This document shows, piece after piece, positions 1-7,216 of a stretch of 8,195 nt of DNA; within the stretch, counting starts at the first letter, position 1; every line of letters starts with the position of its first letter. The notes below the pieces were generated by a model. The model made no database searches and was not told where the DNA came from. It saw nothing but the letters and a program-made list of their open reading frames with translations. Both the position numbers and the translations under genes were made by a program. The DNA is taken from NCBI GenBank assembly GCA_002700865.1, contig PAFB01000023.1, forward strand, positions 1-8,195, in the 5' to 3' direction. The stretch is from Rhodospirillaceae bacterium (GTDB lineage: Bacteria > Pseudomonadota > Alphaproteobacteria > UBA7985).

Positions 1-1310
1 CCGTGAATGCCGTCCTTCCCCACCCGGCCCCCAACCATGATGATGGCATCACCGGGCTGCGTGCCCTTGATGGTGGCATCGCGCCCGTCGGGCAGCGTGC
101 GCGGCATTAGCCCCACCGTCCCTGCAAACACCAGCGGCTTCCCGCGATAACGATCGTCAAAGACAAGAAAACCCTGAGGCGTCGGAATACCCGACTGGTT
201 GCCGCCGTCCTCGATCCCCTTGATGACGCCATCGATCAGGCGGCGCGCTGTGGGCAGTGGAGAGTCTCCGTTCTGGTCCCGAAACAGCAGCGAGTCATCG
301 TCATAGCGCGGCAGACAGAAGCCATAGCGGTTCAGGATTGGCTGTGCGCCCTGACCGAAGCCCAGGCAATCGCGATTAACCCCGACGACGCCGGTCATCG
401 CACCGCCATAGGGATCAAGCGCGCTGGGCGAGTTGTGGGTTTCGACTTTGTCACAGACCAGATAATCGTCGTCAAAAACGATCCCGCCTGCGTTGTCTGA
501 AAACACTGACAAGCAGATATCATCCTGCCCGCGCGCTGCACGAACCTTCTTGGTTGCACCGGCGATAAAGGTTTTGAACAGCCCGCCTTCCGCACCCTCA
601 AGATCCGCATTGAACAGGCGGTGTTTGCAGTGCTCGGACCAGGTTTGAGCCAGCGTTTCGATTTCAATATCGGTTGGCTTACGGCCCAGATCGCTAAAAT
701 GTTGGCGAATGGCGCGCAAGTCGCTGAGTTGAAGCCCCAAAGGCCCTCTGCCCCGTCCATCGGGTCCGGGAATGCCGTGCCGCGAAAACGCACGCAGGGC
801 GTCATCGGTATCCGGTAAGTCAACCTCCAGCACCAAACCAACCTCAGCGCCCGTTAGCCGCACCTTGGGCGGTTCTTCGCCCGATAGCCGCCACAACGCT
901 TGCGTGGTTGTAACGCTGCCGCGTTCAATCAAGGGGTTGAAGAGCCGCGCGAGCTTCGCCGGCGCACCAGCGGCTTTTTCTTCGACCACCAACCGTTCCG
1001 CATAGCCCTCAGCCCCCGCAGGCACGAGCTTCAAGTCAGCCAGCACCTCCAGCGCTGTTTTCGCGATTGGATCCGTCACGCCGGGCAAGGGACCGACCAG
1101 CAACACCGTGCGGGCGGGCGGTGTTTCCACCTGCGCGACGGTCCCCCAGTGGGAAAAGACCGCGCCTGTTTCCGTGACCGGGTCAACAAAGGCGCCCAAA
1201 GCGCTCAGGGCAGCGCTCTCGTCGGCCAGAGCCGGGACGGTCAGGCGCAAACCCGGACCGGACTGCCCTTCATTGGGAAGGATCACGATTTCGGACCAGG
1301 CTTGGCTCAT
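1..1310 (-). CDS. purL: Phosphoribosylformylglycinamidine synthase, PurS-PurL fusion type (C-terminal part outside the window)
   Basis: This enzyme converts FGAR, ATP and glutamine-derived ammonia to FGAM, step 4 of purine synthesis, in the cytoplasm. The frame is open from ATG at 1310 to the window edge, giving 436 complete codons, so the gene is 3'-truncated only by the window. Residues about 66-145 resemble a PurS subunit (LLVGPLPGVTDP at 70-81, then FNPLIERGSV at 124-133). Residues about 160-215 look like the FGAM-synthase linker. TWSEHCKHR (223-231) holds the conserved PurL histidine, and KVETHNSP (288-295) and VGGRVGKDGIH (426-436) are ATP-site/AIR-synthase-fold motifs. The wording from 288 onward recalls the roughly 1000-residue PurSL proteins of deltaproteobacteria rather than the separate PurS/PurL of most alphaproteobacteria. 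The start is supported by GGAG five bases upstream. Whether a glutaminase (PurQ) domain follows cannot be seen. The family is near certain; the fusion class is inferred. Confidence 0.95.
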   Translation of the reverse strand, partial: MSQAWSEIVILPNEGQSGPGLRLTVPALADESAALSALGAFVDPVTETGAVFSHWGTVAQVETPPARTVLLVGPLPGVTDPIAKTALEVLADLKLVPAGAEGYAERLVVEEKAAGAPAKLARLFNPLIERGSVTTTQALWRLSGEEPPKVRLTGAEVGLVLEVDLPDTDDALRAFSRHGIPGPDGRGRGPLGLQLSDLRAIRQHFSDLGRKPTDIEIETLAQTWSEHCKHRLFNADLEGAEGGLFKTFIAGATKKVRAARGQDDICLSVFSDNAGGIVFDDDYLVCDKVETHNSPSALDPYGGAMTGVVGVNRDCLGFGQGAQPILNRYGFCLPRYDDDSLLFRDQNGDSPLPTARRLIDGVIKGIEDGGNQSGIPTPQGFLVFDDRYRGKPLVFAGTVGLMPRTLPDGRDATIKGTQPGDAIIMVGGRVGKDGIH

Positions 1311-1315
1311 GTCAT

Positions 1316-1319
1316 CTCC
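1316..1319 (-). promoter_or_regulatory. Ribosome binding site of purL
   Basis: GGAG on the minus strand lies five bases before the purL ATG. It decides the start, because the other nearby ATG (1313-1315) is followed at once by ACA TGA and cannot initiate a long frame. The 58-base purE-purL gap shows nothing else. Confidence 0.7.
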
Positions 1320-1368
1320 ACGGCGCTTGAGTGGGGGCTGTTGTCGATTGGCGTGCGCAGCAGCGACG

Positions 1369-1860
1369 CTACTCGGGGAACTCAGGCACGCCCGCGGTCT
1401 GTTTGGCGCGCAGGTCCTTGACCCGCTCAGCGATCTCCGGGTGGCCCAGACCGAGCATTTGCGCGGCAAGAATGGCGGCATTCTTGGCACCGGCTTTGCC
1501 GACCGCCACCGTCGCCACTGGCATCCCACCGGGCATTTGCACGGTAGACAGCAGCGAGTCCATACCACCCAAACCACCGCTTTCCAGCGGTACACCAATG
1601 ACCGGTGAGCTGGTCAGCGCCGCCGTAACACCTGCCAGATGCGCAGCCATTCCAGCCCCGCAGATGAACACCTTTACCCCTTCGGCGGGAGCCTGAGCGG
1701 TGACGAAATCGTGGTGCCGTTGCGGGGTGCGGTGCGCGGAAATCACGCGGGCTTCGTTAGCGATACCGAGCGCGGTTAGCTGCTCACAAGCAGCTTGCAT
1801 GATGTTCCAATCGTTCTTGGACCCCATCAGGACGGCGACTTTTGGTTCGGTTGCAGACAT
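1369..1860 (-). CDS. purE: N5-carboxyaminoimidazole ribonucleotide mutase, class I PurE
   Basis: PurE forms CAIR, step 6 of the pathway. Class I enzymes rearrange N5-CAIR made by PurK. The 163-residue length is normal. Class I signatures are visible: MGSKNDW (12-18), SAHRTP (41-46), GAGMAAHLAG (68-77), DSLLSTVQMPGG (101-112) and VGKAGAKNAAILAAQ (120-134). The SAHRTP and QMP signatures separate it from class II AIR carboxylases. Odd residues are Asn16 where E. coli has Ser18, Met71 where GAGG is usual, and Ala76 where AHLPG is usual. All lie in the nucleotide-binding or flexible active-site loops. The gene starts 5 bases after purC ends, with a GGAGG site inside the purC tail. No purK is visible, so the source of N5-CAIR is not shown here. 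Confidence 0.97.
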   Translation of the reverse strand: MSATEPKVAVLMGSKNDWNIMQAACEQLTALGIANEARVISAHRTPQRHHDFVTAQAPAEGVKVFICGAGMAAHLAGVTAALTSSPVIGVPLESGGLGGMDSLLSTVQMPGGMPVATVAVGKAGAKNAAILAAQMLGLGHPEIAERVKDLRAKQTAGVPEFPE

Positions 1861-1865
1861 GGTTC

Positions 1866-2762
1866 TCAGTCCTCCAAAAAGCGGCGGGTGAGTGCCGCGA
1901 CAAGTTTATAGTTTTCAGTGACCAGCGACTCAGCCTGACCATCGCGGAAGGCTTGCTTGTCGAGCTGCTTGCTGGGATCACCACCGGGCCAGATGCGCCA
2001 GCTGTCGTTATCAACAACGTCGGCCAGCAAGTAGGCCCCGGTTTCCCGATCCACGCCGATTTCAAACTTGGCGTCGACCAGCGTTACCGGCCCATGGATC
2101 GTTTCAATCTGCGCCCAAGCCTGTTCCAGCACGTCGAATGTCGGGCGTACGATGGTCTCAAGGATGGTTTGCAAGTCTGCGCCTGTCAGCTCAGGCTCGA
2201 TCGCCGTCAGCGGAGCCCCTTCAACCGGAGCTTTGGCAGAGAAGAGCCGCCACTGGTCTTCGCCCGTGACGATAAACGGGTCAGTATAAACCCCTTGGGC
2301 CCATTCACCCTCGCATAGATACTGGTCACGCGCGTCGTTTTCAGCCATCAGCTTCGGCGTATCAGAAGCCGGCGTGGAAACCACCGACATCTTGTGGAAT
2401 TGCTCCAGCACCAGCTCATCAAAGCGATGCGGCTTCCCATCCGTTTTGAACTGCGGCGCACGCTTGAGGTAGGACCCGAAGGCGTAGCGGCGAACGACGA
2501 ACTCGATCTGCAGCATATCGCAGTTTCGGCAAAGCAATTCGTGGCCTGAATGCTGATCAACGAAAGCCGTCGGAATACCAGCCTTGGACAGCAGCTTGAA
2601 GCAGTTGGCGGCCTGTTCCGTTTTGAACACGCCAATCTCGTCGATCTCCGCAACCCGCGCAGCATCACCGCCGGTCAAGCGGTTAACCGCTTGCAACAGG
2701 ACAGTATGGGGCTCCGGCCCCTCGATGATCCGCTTGGTTTTGCCTTCAGCAAAGGTTGTCAT
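1866..2762 (-). CDS. purC: SAICAR synthetase, long PAICS-like type
   Basis: PurC joins CAIR and aspartate with ATP to give SAICAR, step 7. At 298 residues it is longer than the common bacterial form (about 235-255). Visible motifs are EGKTKRIIE (6-14), LTGGDAAR (29-36), FKLLSKAGIPTAF (55-67), IEFVVRRYAFGSYLKR (86-101), LVDAKFEIGVD (228-238) and LADVVDNDSWRIWPGGD (246-262) followed by DKQAFRD. LADVVDNDSWR replaces the bacterial LADEISPDT-type motif and closely matches the SAICAR synthetase half of animal PAICS as I recall it. Between LKR (ending at 101) and DP (161-162) lie 59 residues, about 34 more than I recall in human PAICS, so this region looks like an insertion. The ATG sits just before EGKTK, so the start is firm, although the AAGGA site lies 13 bases away. 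It is the fifth gene of the run. Reaction confident; subtype from remembered sequences. Confidence 0.96.
   Translation of the reverse strand: MTTFAEGKTKRIIEGPEPHTVLLQAVNRLTGGDAARVAEIDEIGVFKTEQAANCFKLLSKAGIPTAFVDQHSGHELLCRNCDMLQIEFVVRRYAFGSYLKRAPQFKTDGKPHRFDELVLEQFHKMSVVSTPASDTPKLMAENDARDQYLCEGEWAQGVYTDPFIVTGEDQWRLFSAKAPVEGAPLTAIEPELTGADLQTILETIVRPTFDVLEQAWAQIETIHGPVTLVDAKFEIGVDRETGAYLLADVVDNDSWRIWPGGDPSKQLDKQAFRDGQAESLVTENYKLVAALTRRFLED
1871..1875 (-). promoter_or_regulatory. Ribosome binding site of purE
   Basis: GGAGG on the minus strand lies 10 bases before the purE ATG and overlaps the last codons of purC, a sign of translational linkage between the two genes. Confidence 0.65.
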
Positions 2763-2780
2763 GGGCGGTTCTCTTTCCTT

Positions 2781-4061
2781 TTAGTCTGGGTCAGCAGGCA
2801 AAGCGCGCCAGCCGATATCGCGGCGGAAGAAACCTTCCGGCCAATGAATGGAGTTCACAGCGGCATAAGCCCGCGCCTGCGCCTCGCGCAGACTGTCGCC
2901 CATGCCCGTAACGCTCAGCACGCGTCCCCCGTGGGCGAGCAGGTCTTGGCCTTCGCGCTTGGTTCCGGCGTGAAAAATGATCACATGATCGCCGCTTGGA
3001 TCCTCTGGTAACCGAAGGGCTGAACCCTTGGCGTAACTGCCAGGATAGCCTTCCGTCGCCATCACCACGGTAAGCGCGTGACGGTCATCCATCCGGATCG
3101 ATGCATCGACTTCAGCCAGACGACCGGTCGCAGCCGCGTGAAACAGATCCAGCGCGCCCTCACCCAATCGAGGCAAAATCACCTGTGCTTCAGGGTCGCC
3201 GAAGCGAACGTTGTATTCGAGCAACTGCGGACCCGTGGCGGTCAGCATGATCCCGGCGAACAAAATCCCCTGAAACGGGGTTCCCGCCTGTGCCATAGCG
3301 TGCAGTGTGGGTTCGATGATCGACCGGCGAACCTCAGCTTCCAGAGCCGGCGTCAGGCATGGTGCAGGCGTATAGGCGCCCATGCCGCCCGTGTTGGGGC
3401 CGGTGTCGCCCTCGCCGACGCGCTTGTGGTCTTGTGCGCTGCCCAGCCAGCGGTATTCAGTGCCATCACACAAGGCAAAGCAGCTGATTTCTTCGCCGGT
3501 CAAAAAAGCTTCGATCACGACCCGCGAACCCGCGTCACCAAAAACCCCGTCAAAGCACGCATGAATTGCAGCTTCGGCTTCGGCGCGGGACTGTGCGATA
3601 ATGACGCCCTTGCCAGCGGCCAGACCGTCAGCTTTGACCACCAGTGGCAGTTCAAAACGATCAAGCGCATTCAGGGCTGCGTGGGCTGTGCTGTGCGTTT
3701 CCGAGGCCGCGGTTGGAATATCGTTATCGAAGGCCAATTGCTTGACAAAGGCTTTTGAGCCTTCGAGTTCAGCCGCCGCGCCAGAGGGGCCGAGCACGTC
3801 CACTCCGGCGGCGCGCAAATCATCCGCCAATCCGGCAACCAAGGGGGCTTCCGGGCCCACGATCACCAGATCAATCCCCACGCGCGCGCAGAATGCGGCC
3901 ACAGCATCATGGTCAGCGGGATCAATCGCCGCCGCCCTCGCCTGTTCCAAAATGCCCGCATTGCCGGGTGCCGCATAGAGTTCCGTCAGGCTTGGGGATT
4001 GGCGAAGTGCGTGGGCGAAGGCGTGCTCCCGCCCTCCGCTGCCAATGATCAAAACCTTCAT
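2781..4061 (-). CDS. purD: Phosphoribosylamine-glycine ligase (GAR synthetase)
   Basis: PurD joins phosphoribosylamine and glycine with ATP to give GAR, step 2. It is an ATP-grasp enzyme of 426 residues, normal for a stand-alone PurD. In order: the N-terminal IGSGGREHA (6-14) and PGNAG (32-36), GPEAPLVAGLADDL (69-82), the ATP-grasp lid KADGLAAGKGV (143-153), IEAFLTGEEIS (183-193), QDHKRVGEGDTGPNTGGMG (210-228), the metal/ATP segment LLEYNVRFGDPEAQ (280-293), and the C-terminal HAGT (364-367) and GGRVL (378-382). No key motif is missing. The ATG overlaps the purF stop (ATGA) and has AAGG seven bases upstream inside purF, so translation is probably coupled to purF. That suits the chemistry, because PurF makes the unstable phosphoribosylamine that PurD uses. 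Confidence 0.98.
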   Translation of the reverse strand: MKVLIIGSGGREHAFAHALRQSPSLTELYAAPGNAGILEQARAAAIDPADHDAVAAFCARVGIDLVIVGPEAPLVAGLADDLRAAGVDVLGPSGAAAELEGSKAFVKQLAFDNDIPTAASETHSTAHAALNALDRFELPLVVKADGLAAGKGVIIAQSRAEAEAAIHACFDGVFGDAGSRVVIEAFLTGEEISCFALCDGTEYRWLGSAQDHKRVGEGDTGPNTGGMGAYTPAPCLTPALEAEVRRSIIEPTLHAMAQAGTPFQGILFAGIMLTATGPQLLEYNVRFGDPEAQVILPRLGEGALDLFHAAATGRLAEVDASIRMDDRHALTVVMATEGYPGSYAKGSALRLPEDPSGDHVIIFHAGTKREGQDLLAHGGRVLSVTGMGDSLREAQARAYAAVNSIHWPEGFFRRDIGWRALPADPD

Positions 4062-5509
4062 GACAGCGCCTTTCCCATCAGGAAGGCCCCTGACCCGGCA
4101 ATTTCCTCGCGCAAGTCTTCATCGGGCAGCGCGACGTCATAAAGCCCCGAGAAGCAGGCGTCACAGTAATCTCGACCGCCATTGCGGGAGACGCCTTGAG
4201 GCGGGTTTACCGCTTTGGCAAGCCGGTCGAGGGAAACAAAGGCAAGGCTGTCAGCGCCGATGATGCCGCCGATTTCCTCAACCGTGTGGTTGGCGGCGAC
4301 CAATTCGCTCCGGGATGGCGTGTCGATGCCGTAGAAGCAGGGGAAACGGATCATCGGGCTGGCGATACGAACGTGAACCTCCGTCGCGCCTGCTTCGCGA
4401 ACCAGCGCGACCAATTTCGACATCGTCGTCGAGCGCACAATCGAATCATCCACCAAAACAACCCGGCGACCATCAACGATCATTCGGTTGATCGACAGCT
4501 TGAGGCGAACCCCCAGTGAGCGGATTTTTTGGCTCGGCTCAATGAAGGTCCGGCCAACGTAGGGCGAGCGCATCAGGCCTGCCCGGATCGGCACGTTGAG
4601 TGCCATGGCAAAGCCTTCTGCAGCAGCGATTCCTGACTCCGGCACGCCAAGGACAACATCCGCCTTGCACGGCGCTTCTTCGGCCAGCTCTTTACCCACC
4701 CGCGCACGGACATCGGCGACCGCACGGCTGTTAAACACGGTCGAAGCGCGCATGAAGTACAGATACTCGAACACGCAAAACCGCTCAGGCCCTTTGGTGG
4801 GCAATTCCTGCTGGCCAAGGCCGTTTTTGTCGATGCGAATGATTTCTCCGGGCTCGATATCCCGAACCCAGCGCGCACCCAGCGTATCAAAAGCGCAGGT
4901 CTCGGACGCCAGCATGGTCGCCGCGCCAAGCCGGCCCATGACTAAAGGACGCATACCATTCGGGTCACGCACGGCGAAGATGGCTTCGGTGGTCATCAAG
5001 ATCAACGAAAACGCCCCAGTCACGCGCGACAAGGCCTCTTTCAGCGCGTCCTGAAAGCTCTCTGCCTTGGATCGCGCCAGCAGGTGAAGAATAACTTCCG
5101 TGTCAATCTTGGTGGTGAAAGTCTGCCCATGTTCGAGCAGTTCCGCGCGCAGCGTGTTTGCATTGGTCAGTGTGCCGTTGTGTGCCAGCGCAACCGGGCC
5201 GAAACGCGTGTCGAGCGTCAGCGGCTGAATATTCTCCGTCGCCGGTCCTCCGGCAGTGGAGTAGCGCACGTGACCGACTGCGCGATCACCGGTCAGGTTG
5301 ATCCCGCCCGCGTCCGCTGAAAAGTGATCCGACACCAGACCCGGCGCCTTGAGTGTTTCAAACACCCCATCCGCACAGGACACGATCCCCGCGCCCTCCT
5401 GCCCCCGGTGCTGCTGGGCATGCAGTGCCAGAGCGGTGTGCAGAGCAGCGTCATTGAGACCAAAAACGGCGAACAGGCCGCATTCTTCCTGAAGGCTCTC
5501 AACCGGCAT
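4058..5509 (-). CDS. purF: Amidophosphoribosyltransferase, iron-sulfur type
   Basis: PurF transfers glutamine-derived ammonia to PRPP, giving phosphoribosylamine, the first committed and usually feedback-inhibited step. At 483 residues it has an N-terminal Ntn glutaminase domain and a C-terminal phosphoribosyltransferase domain. EECGLFAVFG places the nucleophile at Cys10 after a 9-residue leader, which family precedent says is cleaved off. RGQEGAGI (35-42), GHVRYST (79-85) and LAHNGTLTN (108-116) form the glutaminase site. VVLVDDSIVRSTT (350-362) is the PRPP loop. Cys245 (RFCVFEY), Cys391 (FPCFYGID), Cys449 and Cys452 (YCDACF) match the four [4Fe-4S] ligands of the Bacillus subtilis type, so a cluster is expected. 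The start overlaps the purN end by 11 bases, with AGAGGA eight bases upstream. Confidence 0.98.
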   Translation of the reverse strand: MPVESLQEECGLFAVFGLNDAALHTALALHAQQHRGQEGAGIVSCADGVFETLKAPGLVSDHFSADAGGINLTGDRAVGHVRYSTAGGPATENIQPLTLDTRFGPVALAHNGTLTNANTLRAELLEHGQTFTTKIDTEVILHLLARSKAESFQDALKEALSRVTGAFSLILMTTEAIFAVRDPNGMRPLVMGRLGAATMLASETCAFDTLGARWVRDIEPGEIIRIDKNGLGQQELPTKGPERFCVFEYLYFMRASTVFNSRAVADVRARVGKELAEEAPCKADVVLGVPESGIAAAEGFAMALNVPIRAGLMRSPYVGRTFIEPSQKIRSLGVRLKLSINRMIVDGRRVVLVDDSIVRSTTMSKLVALVREAGATEVHVRIASPMIRFPCFYGIDTPSRSELVAANHTVEEIGGIIGADSLAFVSLDRLAKAVNPPQGVSRNGGRDYCDACFSGLYDVALPDEDLREEIAGSGAFLMGKALS

Positions 5510-6107
5510 GGATTGTATCCTCTGTTAACCAGTTATCGTGCACGTACTTTGCCACCATGGCCGGATAGAGCCGGTGTTCTTCGCCCAGAATTCGGGCTGA
5601 CAAGGCATCGACAGAATCACCAGCGTTTACGGGAACCCGCGCCTGCCCCAGAACCGGTCCCGCATCCATTTCTGCGGTCACCACATGGACGGTACAGCCC
5701 GCCTCACTCACCCCTGCGTCCAAGGCCTGTGCCTGCGCATTTAATCCGGGGAAATGGGGCAGTAACGAAGGGTGGATGTTAAGAATTTTTCCGGCCCAAC
5801 GCTCCACAAACCGGGCGCTGAGCAGGCGCATGAAACCGGCGAGGCAGATCAAGTCGATCTTCGCTTCGTCCAATACCTGTTGCAATTCCTCTTCCCACGC
5901 CGCCTGTCCTTGGCGGAGCGCACGCAAAGCGTGGGTGCGAACGCCAGCGGCGGTTGCGTGGCCCAGTCCCGCAGCTTCGATTTTGTCGCTAATGACAAGA
6001 TCGAAGGTGACGGGAAAGTCCTTTTCCTCTGCGGCGTGCAGCAGCGAGACCATGTTTGAACCCCGCCCTGAAATCAGGATAGCGCCACGCTTTTGAGTGT
6101 CGCTCAT
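5499..6107 (-). CDS. purN: Phosphoribosylglycinamide formyltransferase, folate-dependent
   Basis: PurN transfers a formyl group from 10-formyltetrahydrofolate to GAR, giving FGAR, step 3. Its 202 residues are normal length. The phosphate-binding ISGRGSNM (12-19), the folate-site LAGFMRLLS (89-97), the catalytic NIHPSLLPHFPG (110-121, with Asn110 and His112) and AEMDAGPVLGQA (145-156, Asp148 being the expected catalytic aspartate) are all intact. GCTVH (137-141) is also typical. The ATG overlaps the purM stop (ATGA), and GGGAG precedes it within purM, the usual purMN pairing. The formate-dependent alternative, PurT, is an ATP-grasp protein and does not fit. Confidence 0.97.
   Translation of the reverse strand: MSDTQKRGAILISGRGSNMVSLLHAAEEKDFPVTFDLVISDKIEAAGLGHATAAGVRTHALRALRQGQAAWEEELQQVLDEAKIDLICLAGFMRLLSARFVERWAGKILNIHPSLLPHFPGLNAQAQALDAGVSEAGCTVHVVTAEMDAGPVLGQARVPVNAGDSVDALSARILGEEHRLYPAMVAKYVHDNWLTEDTIHAG
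5518..5523 (-). promoter_or_regulatory. Ribosome binding site of purF
   Basis: AGAGGA on the minus strand lies eight bases before the purF ATG and inside the purN 3' end. It fits the purF start that places the catalytic cysteine at residue 10. Confidence 0.6.
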
Positions 6108-7216
6108 GCGGTCACTCCCTCGATGAGCACCTGAGGAGACGCTGATCCGGCCTCGCGCTTAGCGAGTGTTCCGATCTGGAAAACCGGGCTCTCGCCGGCA
6201 AGGTGAGCCATGACCGCACCGACGTGCTCAGGATCAACCACCAGCACCATTCCCAACCCCATGTTGAAGGTCCGGAAAAGCTCTGCCCGCTCAACCCGGT
6301 CCAACCCCTCCAGCCAGCCAAAAATTGGTGCGGCCTGCCAACGCGCGGGGTCAACATGCGCGCTCAAGTCGTCGCGCAGCACACGGTTGAGGTTGCCTGG
6401 CGATCCGCCCCCGGTGACGTGGCACAGCGCCTTAACCGCACCCGGTACGGCATCAAGCGCGCGATGCACCTGCGCTCCGTAAAGGGTCGTCGGTGCCAGC
6501 AGGGTTTGGCGCAGGGTCTTTGCCGTGTCGAATGGAGCGGGTTGGTCGATATCCAGACCGAGATCAGCAATCAGTCGGCGCACCAGCGAGAAGCCATTGG
6601 AATGAATGCCGCTTGATGCCAGGCCAATCAGCACGTCATCAGGCCGTAAATCGTCGTAGCGGGGTAAGATTTGCCCACGCTCGACCGCGCCAACCGCGAA
6701 CCCGGCAAGGTCAAAATGCCCCGGCGCGTACAAGCCCGGCAACTCAGCCGTCTCACCACCGACCAACGCCGCCCCTTCAGCGCGGCAGGCCGCAGCGATC
6801 CCGCTGACCAACTCAGCATCCCGCTCTCCTGAAAGTCTTCCAGCCGCCAAATAATCAAGGAAAAACAACGGCTTCGCGCCCTGACACAGAATGTCATTGG
6901 TGCACATAGCCACCAAGTCCTGCCCCAAGCCGCGATAGTCTCCAGCTTGTGCTGCCAGCAGCAGTTTTGAGCCAACGCCGTCGGTGCCGCTGACCAAAAT
7001 CGGATCTTTAAGGCCCGTCTGCCCCAGATCAAACAGCGCTCCAAAGCCCCCTACTGCGCCCATTACGCCCGGTCGGTCGGTTTTGGAGATTTCCGGCTTT
7101 ATGGCTTCGACAAAGGCTTCGCCCGCATCAATGTCTACACCCGCATCCGCGTAGCTCAACTTTTCGCCCGAAAGGCGGTTGTTGGAGGTGCCGGAATGGC
7201 GTGCATCACGGGTCAT
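6104..7216 (-). CDS. purM: Phosphoribosylformylglycinamidine cyclo-ligase (AIR synthetase)
   Basis: PurM closes the imidazole ring, converting FGAM and ATP to AIR, step 5. From ATG 7216 it has 370 residues, slightly longer than the usual 345-355. Motifs in order: SYADAGVDIDAG (21-32), GGFGALFDL (56-64), SGTDGVGSKL (76-85), MCTNDILCQGAKPLFFLDY (104-122), ALVGGETAELPG (150-161), SSGIHSNGFSLVR (201-213), HVTGGGSPGNLNR (266-278) and TFNMGLGM (316-323). The start is uncertain. The frame is open to an ATG at 7303, which would add 29 residues (399 in total). ATG 7216 has AAGG five bases upstream and needs no non-conserved extension, so it is preferred, but ATG 7303 also has AGGG five bases upstream. 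This is the first gene of the run, so the promoter should lie upstream. No clear -35/-10 pair or known purine operator was found. Confidence 0.95.
   Translation of the reverse strand: MTRDARHSGTSNNRLSGEKLSYADAGVDIDAGEAFVEAIKPEISKTDRPGVMGAVGGFGALFDLGQTGLKDPILVSGTDGVGSKLLLAAQAGDYRGLGQDLVAMCTNDILCQGAKPLFFLDYLAAGRLSGERDAELVSGIAAACRAEGAALVGGETAELPGLYAPGHFDLAGFAVGAVERGQILPRYDDLRPDDVLIGLASSGIHSNGFSLVRRLIADLGLDIDQPAPFDTAKTLRQTLLAPTTLYGAQVHRALDAVPGAVKALCHVTGGGSPGNLNRVLRDDLSAHVDPARWQAAPIFGWLEGLDRVERAELFRTFNMGLGMVLVVDPEHVGAVMAHLAGESPVFQIGTLAKREAGSASPQVLIEGVTA

Noticed and set aside
395..841. Minus-strand frame of 148 codons inside purL
   Set aside because: It overlaps the purL coding frame, whose motifs continue without interruption through the region.
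900..1608. Two overlapping plus-strand frames opposite purL and purE
   Set aside because: Both are antisense to well-supported genes, have no family motif and are rich in Arg, Gly and Ala as expected of shadow frames.
3078..3758. Plus-strand open frame of 226 codons antisense to purD
   Set aside because: It lies wholly inside the strongly supported purD gene, shows no recognisable domain and has the look of a GC-rich shadow frame.
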